Of a stretch of 64,000 nt of DNA, positions 49,992 through 58,381 are shown in pieces. Within the stretch, counting starts at the first letter, position 1, and each line of letters opens with the position of its first letter. A model generated the notes under the pieces. That model worked only from the letters and a program-made list of their open reading frames with translations, was not told the origin of the DNA and ran no database searches. Origin of the DNA: JADKAV01 sp041393775. Its GTDB lineage: Bacteria; Actinomycetota; Actinomycetes; S36-B12; UBA10799. The stretch lies in assembly GCA_041393775.1 (NCBI GenBank), contig JAWKJM010000003.1, forward strand, positions 1,178,001 to 1,242,000, in the 5' to 3' direction. The translations under genes and the position numbers were made by a program.

Positions 49992-51743
49992 GTGCCACGC
50001 GTGTTAGTGCGACGCGTCCTTCCCCTGCTGTCCGCCCTGGCCGTGGTACTGGTTTCGATGACGCCGGCCGTGGCGGCGAAGAAACTCAGTACGCTGCTGC
50101 CCCCCGAACGCCCGTATCCGGCGGTGCTCGACGCGCCGATCGAGTACGAAGGCATGACCACCTGCGACCCCGTGGCCAGGCCAGGAGCGTTGATGCTGCG
50201 ACAGTTGCTGCTCGACACCTATGGCGAAGCGGTGATCGGAATCACGCGGGCCTGCGACCAGGACAGCATTTCGGAGCACAAGGAGGGCCGGGCCGTCGAC
50301 TGGATGGTCGATTGGAAGAACCCGGCCGAGCGCGCGCAGGCGCAAGCGTTCGTCGACTGGGTGACGGCGCCCGGACCGGACGGCACCCCGGCCGCCAACG
50401 CCCGACGGCTCGGGATCATGTACATCGGCTGGGCTGATCAGATGTGGCGGGCATATGACCCCGGCCGTGGCTGGACCGAACTCAAGGGTTGCTACTCCCT
50501 GCAGGGTTCAGGAAATGACACGTTCTGCCACCGCGACCATGTGCACTTCTCCATGACGTGGGACGGGGCCGCCGGGCGGACCTCCTACTGGGACAACACG
50601 CCGGTCACCGACGTCGCGTGCCCGGTCAAGCGGTCCTCGGGGAGGTCCCAGTCCCTGCGGGCATCGGCAGCGTTCGTACCCACGAAACCGGTGCGGGTCT
50701 TCGACGCCCGGAAGAAGGGTGACTCGGGCTGCTATCTGCAGCAGCGGCGCTGGTCCGGTGATGACCGGAGCACGTCGGTGCGGGTGGCCGGTCGCAAGGG
50801 CATTCCGAAGTCGGGCGTGCAAGCCGTGGCGGTGCGGGTGACGGCGTACGCCTCGAACGCTCCCGGTTGGATCACTATGTCCGGCGCGCCAGGCGCCAGC
50901 GGGCCGCACGTTGTCTCTCTGGCGATGCAGGGGTCTTCGGCCGCCACGGCGATCGTGCCGGTCTCGGACACCGGACGGATCTGGCTGGCCACCGTCGCCG
51001 GTCACGCCCGGATCGCGGTGGATGTCCTGGGCTACTTCACGCGCAGCGTGTCGGCGGCCGCCTCGACCAAGGCGGGGTCCTGGGTGCCTGTTCCGGCGAC
51101 AGTGGCCGCAACTGTCGACGTGCCCGCCAAGTCGTCCAGCACGGTCGATCTGCGAGGGGCCGGGGGGCTTCCCGACAATGGCCTCGCTGGCCTGTCCCTG
51201 ACCCTAAACACCAAAGGATCGGTCCCCGGTCATCTGCGGGTGGCCCCGCCGGGTGACAAGACCCGGGCCGACGCCGTCGACGTGGCGAAGGGTACGAAGA
51301 CTGCTGCCATGTTCGTGGCCAGTCCGGACGGGACCCTGAGCCTGAAGAACACCGCCAAAGCGCCCGCCAAGGTCAAAGTGCTCTTGACCGGCTGGGTCAC
51401 CGAACCGCAGGCCGGTAGTGAGCGGCTGCGGCCGATGTCCAAGGATCTCGGCTCAGTGCGCACAGGACGCAAGAAGGTCCGCTCGCTCTCGCTTTCCGGC
51501 AAGGTCCCCGGCCGCACGAAGGCAGTTGTGCTCGCGGTCACCACCAAGGGCAAGAAGAAGAGCGGCGGCATCGCAGTGTGGGGTGCCGGGGACCGTCCCG
51601 ATGGGCGCAGTGTCGATGTGCGGTCGGGCCGGGCCAACACCGACCTCGCAGTCGTGACCCTCGGCCCCGACCGGACCTTGAAGATCGCCGGGAACGCTGC
51701 CAAGGGCACAGCCTCGGTCCGGCTGGTGGGGGTCATCAAGTAG
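49992..51743 (+). CDS. Secreted protein: M15-like (VanY/ARB_07466-type) domain plus beta-rich tail
   Basis: The 583-residue protein starts with a signal peptide (VLPLLSALAVVLVSMTPAVA). Residues about 40-205 form an M15-like module: YEGMTTCDPVARPGALMLRQ, SEHKEGRAVDWM (S-x-H-x4-A-x-D) and HRDHVHFSMTWDG (H-x2-H), which supply zinc ligands in this group. The remaining 370 residues are beta-rich and resemble the PVRVFDAR/IAVDVLGYF units found in secreted actinobacterial proteins; three such units may be present. It probably acts on or attaches to the cell wall. The next gene, pcrA, starts 28 bp later but has its own -10 box. Confidence 0.75.
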   Translation: MPRVLVRRVLPLLSALAVVLVSMTPAVAAKKLSTLLPPERPYPAVLDAPIEYEGMTTCDPVARPGALMLRQLLLDTYGEAVIGITRACDQDSISEHKEGRAVDWMVDWKNPAERAQAQAFVDWVTAPGPDGTPAANARRLGIMYIGWADQMWRAYDPGRGWTELKGCYSLQGSGNDTFCHRDHVHFSMTWDGAAGRTSYWDNTPVTDVACPVKRSSGRSQSLRASAAFVPTKPVRVFDARKKGDSGCYLQQRRWSGDDRSTSVRVAGRKGIPKSGVQAVAVRVTAYASNAPGWITMSGAPGASGPHVVSLAMQGSSAATAIVPVSDTGRIWLATVAGHARIAVDVLGYFTRSVSAAASTKAGSWVPVPATVAATVDVPAKSSSTVDLRGAGGLPDNGLAGLSLTLNTKGSVPGHLRVAPPGDKTRADAVDVAKGTKTAAMFVASPDGTLSLKNTAKAPAKVKVLLTGWVTEPQAGSERLRPMSKDLGSVRTGRKKVRSLSLSGKVPGRTKAVVLAVTTKGKKKSGGIAVWGAGDRPDGRSVDVRSGRANTDLAVVTLGPDRTLKIAGNAAKGTASVRLVGVIK

Positions 51744-51771
51744 TCGTCACAGCGACCTAGACTCAGGTTTG

Positions 51772-53976
51772 GTGGACGACATACTTTCAGACCTCAATCC
51801 CCAGCAGGTGGCGGCTGTCACGCATCGCGGGAGCCCGATCCTGGTTGTGGCCGGTGCCGGCTCCGGGAAGACCCGGGTGCTCACGCGGCGGATCGCGCAT
51901 CTACTGGCGACCAGCCAGGCGGTGCCGTCGGAGATCCTGGCCATCACGTTCACGAACAAGGCCGCCAACGAGATGAAGGACAGGGTGACGGCTGCGGTGG
52001 GCCCGGTGGGCCAGCGGATGTGGGTCTCCACCTTCCACAGCGCGTGCGTGCGGATTCTGCGCAGGCAGGGCCACCATCTCGGGTATCCGAGTTCTTTCTC
52101 CATCTACGACACCGACGACAGCAGGCGGCTGATCACCAACATCAGCAAGGATCTGGACCTCGATCCCCGCAAGTACCGTCCACGCGGCCTGGCCCACCAG
52201 ATCTCGGCGTTGAAGAACGAACTCATCGACCACGAAGCGTTCGCCCCGACTACCGAGACCGAGTCGCAGCAGGTCCTGGCCGATGTCTACCGGCTGTACA
52301 CCGAGCGACTGCAGCGTGCCGGCGCTATGGACTTCGACGACCTGATCGGCAATACGGTGGCGGTGCTCACCCTCTTCGACAGCGTCGCGGCCTACTACCA
52401 CCGGCTGTGGGCCCACGTCCTTATCGACGAGTACCAGGACACGAACAAGGCGCAGTACGAACTCGTGCGCCGCCTTGCCGCAGCGACACTGGAACTCGAC
52501 CCGGCGGAGTTGTGCGTGGTCGGTGACTCCGATCAGTCGATCTACGCGTTCCGCGGTGCCGACGTGCGCAACATCGAGGAGTTCGAGAAGGACTTCCCGG
52601 GTGCCGAGGTGGTGCTGCTCGAGCAGAACTACCGATCGACCCAGACCATCCTGTCAGCGGCCAACGCACTGATCTCGCACAACACCGGCCGACGCGACAA
52701 GCGGCTGTGGTCGGATGCCGGGGACGGCGACCGGATCGTCGGTTACGTCGCCGACGACGACCGGGACGAAGCCGCCTTCGTGGTCAACGAGATCCGGCGC
52801 CTGACCGCAGACGGAGTCGAAGCCGGCGAGATCGCCGTGTTCTACCGGACACATGCTCAGTCGCGGCCGCTGGAAGAAGTCCTACTGCGCACGGGTCTGC
52901 GCTACCGGATCGTGGGCAACGTGCGGTTCTACGAGCGGCGCGAGGTGCGGGACGCGCTTGCGTATCTGCGCATGGTGGCCAACCCCGAGGACGACGTAGC
53001 GGTCACCCGTATCCTCAATGTGCCCAAGCGGGGCCTCGGCGACCGCACGGTGGAGCAGGTGGCCGGACTCGCGGCGCGGGAGGCGATCACGTTCGAGGCG
53101 GCCCTGCGCCGGGTGCGGGAGACCGGGGTCGGCCCGCGGGCCGAGACCCGGATCGGGGGGTTCCTGGCACTGCTGGACGAACTGCGGATGTTGCTGGATT
53201 CGGGTGCCAACCCCGCGGAGATGGTGGAGGCAGTCCTGGAACAGTCCGGCATGGTCGCCGAACTGCAGGCCTCCAACGACCCGCAGGACGAGACCCGACT
53301 GGAGAACCTGGCAGAGCTCACCTCTGTGGCCCGCGAGTTCATGAACGACAATGCGGACGGCACTCTGGCCGATTTCCTGGAGAGAGTCGCGCTGGTCGCC
53401 GAGGCCGACGACGTCCCCGATCATGAGGGTGGGCTGGTGACGCTGATGACGCTGCACACCGCCAAGGGTCTGGAGTTCGATGCGGTGTTCCTCACCGGGC
53501 TCGAGGAGTCGGTGTTCCCGCACGCCCGCTCGCTGGACGATCCGGTCGAACTGCAGGAGGAACGCAGGCTTGCGTACGTGGGGATCACTCGCGCGCGCAA
53601 GCAGTTGTACATCAGCCGCGCGGCCATGCGCATGCAGTTCGGCACCCCGAACAGCAACCCGCCGAGCCGCTTCCTGGAGGAGGTGCCGGACTCCCTGATC
53701 GACTGGCGCCGCACAGGTAGGGATCTGTCACGCCGGCCCAGTTCCGGCGGTCGCGGCGCTGCCCCGGCGCTGGCGCAAGCCGCGGGCAGCGCGCGTCGCA
53801 CCGCTGGGCCGATCGTGGACCTGACGGCTGGCGACAGCGTGCTGCACCCCAAGTTCGGACTGGGCACTGTGGTGTCCACGGCCGGCCAGGACGACAAGGC
53901 AGAGGCTCACATCGACTTCGGCAGTGAGGGCGTCAAACGGTTGCTGCTGCGTTATGCGCCCGTGGAGAAGGTGTAG
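51772..53976 (+). CDS. pcrA: ATP-dependent DNA helicase PcrA/UvrD
   Basis: This superfamily 1A 3'-5' helicase acts in repair and plasmid replication. The 734-residue protein has LNPQQVAAVTHRGSPILVVA, Walker A GAGSGKTRVLTRR, TFHSACVRILR, VLIDEYQDTN (Walker B), VVGDSDQSIYAFRGAD, QNYRST, and VTLMTLHTAKGLEFDAVFLT with YVGITRARKQLY. A C-terminal Tudor-like segment (LHPKFGLGTVVSTAGQ) binds RNA polymerase in related proteins. GTG at 51772 lies 8 nt after TAGACT (51758-51763); an in-frame TTG lies at 51769. Confidence 0.97.
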   Translation: MDDILSDLNPQQVAAVTHRGSPILVVAGAGSGKTRVLTRRIAHLLATSQAVPSEILAITFTNKAANEMKDRVTAAVGPVGQRMWVSTFHSACVRILRRQGHHLGYPSSFSIYDTDDSRRLITNISKDLDLDPRKYRPRGLAHQISALKNELIDHEAFAPTTETESQQVLADVYRLYTERLQRAGAMDFDDLIGNTVAVLTLFDSVAAYYHRLWAHVLIDEYQDTNKAQYELVRRLAAATLELDPAELCVVGDSDQSIYAFRGADVRNIEEFEKDFPGAEVVLLEQNYRSTQTILSAANALISHNTGRRDKRLWSDAGDGDRIVGYVADDDRDEAAFVVNEIRRLTADGVEAGEIAVFYRTHAQSRPLEEVLLRTGLRYRIVGNVRFYERREVRDALAYLRMVANPEDDVAVTRILNVPKRGLGDRTVEQVAGLAAREAITFEAALRRVRETGVGPRAETRIGGFLALLDELRMLLDSGANPAEMVEAVLEQSGMVAELQASNDPQDETRLENLAELTSVAREFMNDNADGTLADFLERVALVAEADDVPDHEGGLVTLMTLHTAKGLEFDAVFLTGLEESVFPHARSLDDPVELQEERRLAYVGITRARKQLYISRAAMRMQFGTPNSNPPSRFLEEVPDSLIDWRRTGRDLSRRPSSGGRGAAPALAQAAGSARRTAGPIVDLTAGDSVLHPKFGLGTVVSTAGQDDKAEAHIDFGSEGVKRLLLRYAPVEKV

Positions 53977-54117
53977 CGACGCGTAGCCATCCGTGGCCCC
54001 AGAAGCACATACGACGTGGTCCACGGCACATTGCAGTGTCGAAGGTCACGGCTGTTATGCGTGGTTTGTCGCATTTACCGGGATTGATGCCATCGCGCAC
54101 TGAGCATCACAGGACAC

Positions 54118-54633
54118 ATGAACAGACTCGTCCCGCTCATCGGCGCCGGTGTGGCCGCCGCCCTCATGACGCCGGTTGCTTCTCCGGCCTTGGCGGCTGA
54201 CAAGGATCGCAAGGCGTCGGCTGCGGCCGCCGCCAAGTCGGCCCGGTTCACCCACCTGCCCACGAGCAACTACCGACTCTCGGCCAAATTCGGGCAGCGG
54301 GGCTCGTACTGGTCGTCAGGGCGCCACACCGGCCTCGACTTCGCCGCCGCGCGCGGCACCAAGGTCCGAGCAGTCGGCGACGGCAAGGTGATCTTCGCCG
54401 GGTGGGGTGGTGCCTATGGCAAGGCCATCATCATCAAACACAAGAACGGCAAGCGCAGCCTCTACGCACACCTGAGCAAGAAGAAGGTGAAGAAGGGCAA
54501 GCGTCTCAAGGCCGGCCGGATCATCGGCAAGGTCGGCGGGACCGGCAACGTGACCGGGCCGCATCTGCACTTCGAGGTCCGGACGAAGAACGGCAAGAAG
54601 CTCAACCCGCGGGAGTTCCTGCGCGGGGAATGA
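54118..54633 (+). CDS. M23-family metallopeptidase (LytM-like), secreted
   Basis: The 171-residue protein has a signal peptide (LIGAGVAAALMTPVASPALA) and a short basic linker, then the M23 domain: RHTGLDFAAARGTKV (first zinc His and Asp), SLYAHLSKKK, and TGPHLHFEVRTKNG (HLH). All zinc ligands are kept, so an active peptidoglycan endopeptidase is likely. The domain is very lysine-rich. It lies 141 bp after pcrA and 75 bp before a paralog. Confidence 0.92.
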   Translation: MNRLVPLIGAGVAAALMTPVASPALAADKDRKASAAAAAKSARFTHLPTSNYRLSAKFGQRGSYWSSGRHTGLDFAAARGTKVRAVGDGKVIFAGWGGAYGKAIIIKHKNGKRSLYAHLSKKKVKKGKRLKAGRIIGKVGGTGNVTGPHLHFEVRTKNGKKLNPREFLRGE

Positions 54634-54707
54634 CCCCGACCGGCCGCCGGGCGACCGCCCGGCGCCACCATCACCGACCGCACCACTTCCCGAGAGGAGA
54701 CCACGTC

Positions 54708-55346
54708 ATGACCGCAGGGATCAAGGATGCCATCCAAGGCGCCAGTGTCGTCTGCGTCGCGGGAGCCCTCCTGGTCGGTGCCACGTCCAGCGTTCAGGCA
54801 GGGACAGTCGTCGGCGGATCCGCGGCCGCCGACGCCGAGGTCGCCGAGCCTGCCGAGTCTCCGGCCGCGACGGCGTTCCCGGCCGAGAGCATGGCGGACG
54901 CGGCGCAGAAGGCCAAGCAGATGGAGATCCAGGCGGCGAAGCGGGCCCGCCAACGCGCACAACGTTCCAGCGGTCCGATGTTCACGCCCACCCGCAACTT
55001 CCACTACTCGGCGACCTTCGGGCAGGCCGGCGGCTGGTCCTCAGGTCACCACACCGGACTGGACTTCGCCGCACCGGCTGGGACCCCGGTGTTCGCAGCG
55101 CTGGCCGGCAAGGTGCTGGCATCCGACGGTGGTGGTGCCTACGGCAACCACGTGATCGTGCGCCACGACAACGGCGTGAAGACCCTGTACGCGCACCTCA
55201 CCACGAAGAAGGTCGAACCCGGCGACCGCGTCCTGCGCGGCCAGATCATCGGGACTGTCGGCAGCACCGGGAACTCCACCGGCCCGCACCTGCACTTCGA
55301 GGTCATCAAGAACGGGACCCAGCGCGATCCCAGCGACTTCCTGTAA
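54708..55346 (+). CDS. M23-family metallopeptidase (LytM-like), secreted, paralog
   Basis: The 212-residue protein has a signal peptide (ASVVCVAGALLVGATSSVQA), an Ala/Glu-rich linker with a helical AAQKAKQMEIQAAKRARQRA stretch, and an M23 domain with HHTGLDFAAPAGTPV, TLYAHLTTKK and TGPHLHFEVIKNG. It is a tandem paralog of the previous gene but with a longer linker and a less basic domain. GAGAGGAG precedes the ATG. Endopeptidase activity on the cell wall is expected. Confidence 0.92.
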   Translation: MTAGIKDAIQGASVVCVAGALLVGATSSVQAGTVVGGSAAADAEVAEPAESPAATAFPAESMADAAQKAKQMEIQAAKRARQRAQRSSGPMFTPTRNFHYSATFGQAGGWSSGHHTGLDFAAPAGTPVFAALAGKVLASDGGGAYGNHVIVRHDNGVKTLYAHLTTKKVEPGDRVLRGQIIGTVGSTGNSTGPHLHFEVIKNGTQRDPSDFL

Positions 55347-55428
55347 TCGGCCGGACCTTCGGATTGGCCTCACGACCGCAGTCTAAGACTCAGGTAGAGG
55401 GTGAGCGTCTTGCGATCCCCCGGGACGC

Positions 55429-56424
55429 CTACTCGCCGACGCCCCGCATGCGCGCCTGTGCTGGCACCGCCCGGGCGGGCGATTCCGCGATCCGACCAGT
55501 GCTGCTTCCGATGGAGGTCGTACCCCGTACCAAGGTCGACCCGTCCGGGTCCAGCTGTGCCAGCGTCGTGCAGATCTCATGCACGACCCTGCGATCGACC
55601 GGGAAGGACGTATGTCCGACCCCTTTGACGAAGACGTTGCGGGCGTTCAGGTCGGGATGCACGATCCTTGCGTTGCGCTGGGGAATGATCAACTGATCCA
55701 AGTCCGACCAGATGGCGACCATCCGCGTCTTGCACCCCGGCGCGGGGGCTTCCAACTCCCTGACGATTGGGCTGTCGGGGCGCATCTGCTTGACCACTGA
55801 ATGGGGTACCAGGTAGGCCGGCAGGGTGCCGGCGTGCGGCGATCCGAGCGTCACAAGTGTGTGGACGCGCTTGTCGCCGCCCAGGCACTGCACGTAGTAG
55901 CGCGCCACGACCCCGCCCATCGAGTGCCCGATCACGTGCACTCGTTCGTACCCGGTCTCCCGGCGGACCTTCTCCACGAGCGACTTCAGACGGCGGGCGA
56001 CCCTGGGGATGTCGTCGGACAACGGCGAGTAGTTCAGCGTGATCACGCGGCCGAATCCGCGCTTGTTGAGGGATCTGCGCAGGAATGTGAACACTGTGTG
56101 GTTGTCGATGATCCCGTGGATGAGGATGATCGGGGTGCCGGCCGCCTCGACGTCGCCGATGATCAGGCCGCGTTGCACGGGCGGAAGTCCGTCGAGGTTG
56201 TGCCGTTCCTCGACGTGGCGGTACTTGTCCTCCACCACTCCGAAGGGGTACATCGCCACATGAGCGGCCAACCAGGCGGCCTCTTTGGCCACGCCTCTCA
56301 CACCGATGGGGTTGAGCAGGGACTTCTTGGCTGATGCCGTGGTCTGCCGTGCCTTTTCCATGCTGCGGCGCAGGCCGCTCTCCTGGTTCTCGGGGCGCTC
56401 GGGCATAAGGGGAAAGTAGCCCAT
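55429..56424 (-). CDS. Alpha/beta hydrolase, triacylglycerol lipase/esterase-like
   Basis: The protein is about 331 residues from the chosen ATG. Key motifs are PIILIHGIIDNHTVFTFLRR (oxyanion HG), VHVIGHSMGGVVARYYVQ (nucleophile Ser), TLGSPHAGTLPAYLV, WSDLDQLI (acid) and GVGHTSFPVD (His). This is the LipA/PGAP1-like esterase group. There is no clear signal peptide; the N-terminus is basic. The start is uncertain: ATGs at 56493, 56424 and 56406 lack a good ribosome site. It faces away from the B12-binding gene. Confidence 0.85.
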   Translation of the reverse strand: MGYFPLMPERPENQESGLRRSMEKARQTTASAKKSLLNPIGVRGVAKEAAWLAAHVAMYPFGVVEDKYRHVEERHNLDGLPPVQRGLIIGDVEAAGTPIILIHGIIDNHTVFTFLRRSLNKRGFGRVITLNYSPLSDDIPRVARRLKSLVEKVRRETGYERVHVIGHSMGGVVARYYVQCLGGDKRVHTLVTLGSPHAGTLPAYLVPHSVVKQMRPDSPIVRELEAPAPGCKTRMVAIWSDLDQLIIPQRNARIVHPDLNARNVFVKGVGHTSFPVDRRVVHEICTTLAQLDPDGSTLVRGTTSIGSSTGRIAESPARAVPAQARMRGVGE

Positions 56425-56537
56425 GTGCGGGCGTTTTGTACCGAAGACACTCAGATTATGCGACGCATCGTTTCTGATCGATCTGCAGAGCACGATCGCT
56501 GCGCCCCACCATCTTGCGCCGTCGTAGACTCGACCTT

Positions 56538-56942
56538 GTGGAAGAGCCGATCCGCGTCCTCATCGCCAAAGCCGGGCTCGACGGTCATGACCGAGGCGCC
56601 AAGATCATCGCGCGGGCCTTGCGTGACGGCGGGATCGAGGTCGTTTACACAGGTCTTCACCAGACCCCGGAGATGATCGTCGCGGCGGCTGTTCAGGAGG
56701 ACGTGCGGGCGATCGGTCTGTCCATACTCTCCGGTGCCCACATGACCTTGTTCAAAGCGGTGCTGGACCTGCTCGCCGACCGCGGCATCGACGACATCGT
56801 GGTCTTCGGAGGCGGGATCATCCCCGATGAGGACCTCCGGCCGCTGGCCGACATGGGCGTGGCGCAGATCTTCACGCCGGGCACCACGACCGACGACGTC
56901 GTGCAATGGGTCAAGTCGAACCTCGCTGCACCGGTCGGCTAG
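56538..56942 (+). CDS. icmB: Cobalamin-binding small subunit of an acyl-CoA mutase, IcmB/McmA-C-like
   Basis: The 134-residue protein is a stand-alone B12-binding domain: IRVLIAKAGLDGHDRGAKII with D-G-H-D-R-G (D-x-H-x2-G, the cobalt-ligating His), GLSILSGAHMTLF and FGGGIIPDEDL (the S-x-L and GG motifs). Such small subunits pair with a separate large subunit to form isobutyryl-CoA or methylmalonyl-CoA mutase. Its place between pcrA/M23 genes and sucCD recalls Streptomyces icmB. No large subunit is in the window. The GTG lies 7 nt after TAGACT (56525-56530). Confidence 0.85.
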   Translation: MEEPIRVLIAKAGLDGHDRGAKIIARALRDGGIEVVYTGLHQTPEMIVAAAVQEDVRAIGLSILSGAHMTLFKAVLDLLADRGIDDIVVFGGGIIPDEDLRPLADMGVAQIFTPGTTTDDVVQWVKSNLAAPVG

Positions 56943-56991
56943 TCCGAAAACGGCTCGTGTGCTCGGCGGCGGCAGTGAGTTGGGCCGCGAG

Positions 56992-57059
56992 GTTAGAGAA
57001 CGTGCACGAGGTTAGAGAAGCCACACGTGCATTCTCTAACCTGGTGCACGTTCTCTAAC
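56992..57059. repeat. 68-nt GTTAGAGA palindrome, copy 4
   Basis: The arms (GTTAGAGAACGTGCACGAGG plus TTAGAGAA, and its complement) pair with one mismatch; the loop is GCCACACGTGCA. Flanking GAG/CTC extends the stem to 56989-57062. It sits between icmB and sucC, 50 bp after the icmB stop. Confidence 0.94.
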
Positions 57060-57060
57060 C

Positions 57061-57102
57061 TCGATCTCCGTCCGGCATTCACCCGCCCGAACGCCGCGGC
57101 CG
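57061..57102 (-). repeat. Inverted single unit of the GGCGTTCAGG family
   Basis: Read on the minus strand this gives GCCGCGGCGTTCGGGCGGGT, then GAATGCCGGACGGAGATCGA, the same unit that precedes copies 1 and 3, but here on the right-hand side in inverse orientation. So the unit and palindrome keep contact but the palindrome has no fixed side. The sucC promoter must lie between here and 57194; TAGCGT near 57144 is a weak candidate. Confidence 0.8.
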
Positions 57103-57193
57103 GCTAACACGACCCCTTTGGGTGGGACGTCGTGCCCACGCAGTAGCGTCACAGTCAGGGCCAAGCGACGAGCTCAGGTGATGAGGTGGTGCA

Positions 57194-58366
57194 GTGGATC
57201 TTTATGAGTACCAGGCGAAGGAATTGTTCGCGAAGCACGGAGTCCCGACGCAGGCCGGTGAAGTCGTCACCGATGCCGGCGATGCGGCGGCCGCCGCGGA
57301 CCGCATCGGTGGTCCGGTGGTCGTCAAGGCCCAGGTCAAGACCGGCGGCCGCGGCAAGGCCGGTGGGGTGAAGCTGGCCGAGGACCCGGCCGACGCGCAG
57401 GCGAAGGCCGAGGCGATCCTCGGGCTGGACATCAAGGGCCATATCGTCAAGAAGATCCTCATCACCGGTGCCGCCGACATCGCCGAGGAGTACTACGTCT
57501 CCTACCTGCTGGACCGAGCGAACCGCACCTTCCTCGCGATGGCCAGTGTTGAAGGCGGCATGGACATCGAAGAAGTCGCGGCGACCAAGCCCGAGGCTCT
57601 GGCCAAGGTCGCCATCGACCCGATCGAGGGTGTCGACGCTGCGAAGGCCGCTGAGATCGTGGCGCAGGCCAAGTTCCCGGCCGCTGTGGCCGACCAGGTC
57701 GCGGACGCGCTGGTCCACCTGTGGGATGTGTTCGTCAATGAGGACGCCACGCTGGTAGAGGTGAACCCACTGGTCCAGACCCCGGACGGGCAGATCCTGG
57801 CGCTGGACGGCAAGGTCACTCTCGACGACAACGCCGACTTCCGGCACCCGGACCATGCCGAGCTCGTGGACATCGCGGCCACGGACCCGCTGGAGGTGAA
57901 GGCGAAGGAGAAGGGTCTCAACTACGTCAAGCTGTCTGGCGCGGTCGGCATCATCGGCAACGGCGCAGGTCTGGTCATGAGCACCTTGGACGTGGTGGCC
58001 TACGCCGGTGAACAGTTCGGCGGCGTGAAGCCCGCCAACTTCCTGGACATCGGCGGCGGTGCGTCCGCCCAGGTCATGGCCGACGGTCTGGAGATCATCC
58101 TCGGTGACCCCGAGGTCAAGAGCGTGTTCGTCAACGTGTTTGGAGGCATCACCTCGTGTGACGCGGTCGCCAACGGCATCGTGCAGGCGATGGGGATGCT
58201 GGCCGACCGCGGTGATGCGGTGGACAAGCCGATCGTCTGCCGGCTCGACGGCAACAATGCCGCCGAGGGGCGCCGGATCCTCGACGAGGCCGAGCACGAC
58301 GTGATCGAACTTGTGGACACGATGGACGAAGCCGCCGCCCGGGTGGCCGAGTTGGCCGCGCGCTAG
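57194..58366 (+). CDS. sucC: Succinyl-CoA synthetase, beta subunit (ADP-forming type)
   Basis: The SucC/SucD enzyme converts succinyl-CoA to succinate with formation of ATP or GTP in the TCA cycle. The 390-residue protein has an ATP-grasp fold: MDLYEYQAKELFAKHGVPTQ, VVVKAQVKTGGRGKAGGVKL, LVEVNPLVQTPDGQILALDG and the FLDIGGGASAQVMADGLEII and NVFGGITSCD blocks at the subunit interface. GTG follows GATGAGGTGG. It is 15 bp ahead of sucD, one operon. Confidence 0.97.
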   Translation: MDLYEYQAKELFAKHGVPTQAGEVVTDAGDAAAAADRIGGPVVVKAQVKTGGRGKAGGVKLAEDPADAQAKAEAILGLDIKGHIVKKILITGAADIAEEYYVSYLLDRANRTFLAMASVEGGMDIEEVAATKPEALAKVAIDPIEGVDAAKAAEIVAQAKFPAAVADQVADALVHLWDVFVNEDATLVEVNPLVQTPDGQILALDGKVTLDDNADFRHPDHAELVDIAATDPLEVKAKEKGLNYVKLSGAVGIIGNGAGLVMSTLDVVAYAGEQFGGVKPANFLDIGGGASAQVMADGLEIILGDPEVKSVFVNVFGGITSCDAVANGIVQAMGMLADRGDAVDKPIVCRLDGNNAAEGRRILDEAEHDVIELVDTMDEAAARVAELAAR

Positions 58367-58381
58367 GGAGGACGAGAAGAC

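Noticed and set aside
56827..57015. Frames ending in REVRERARG near several palindromes (also 59526-59771 minus)
   Set aside because: The shared ending is only the translated palindrome; the rest of these frames differ and are shadows of neighbouring genes or gaps.
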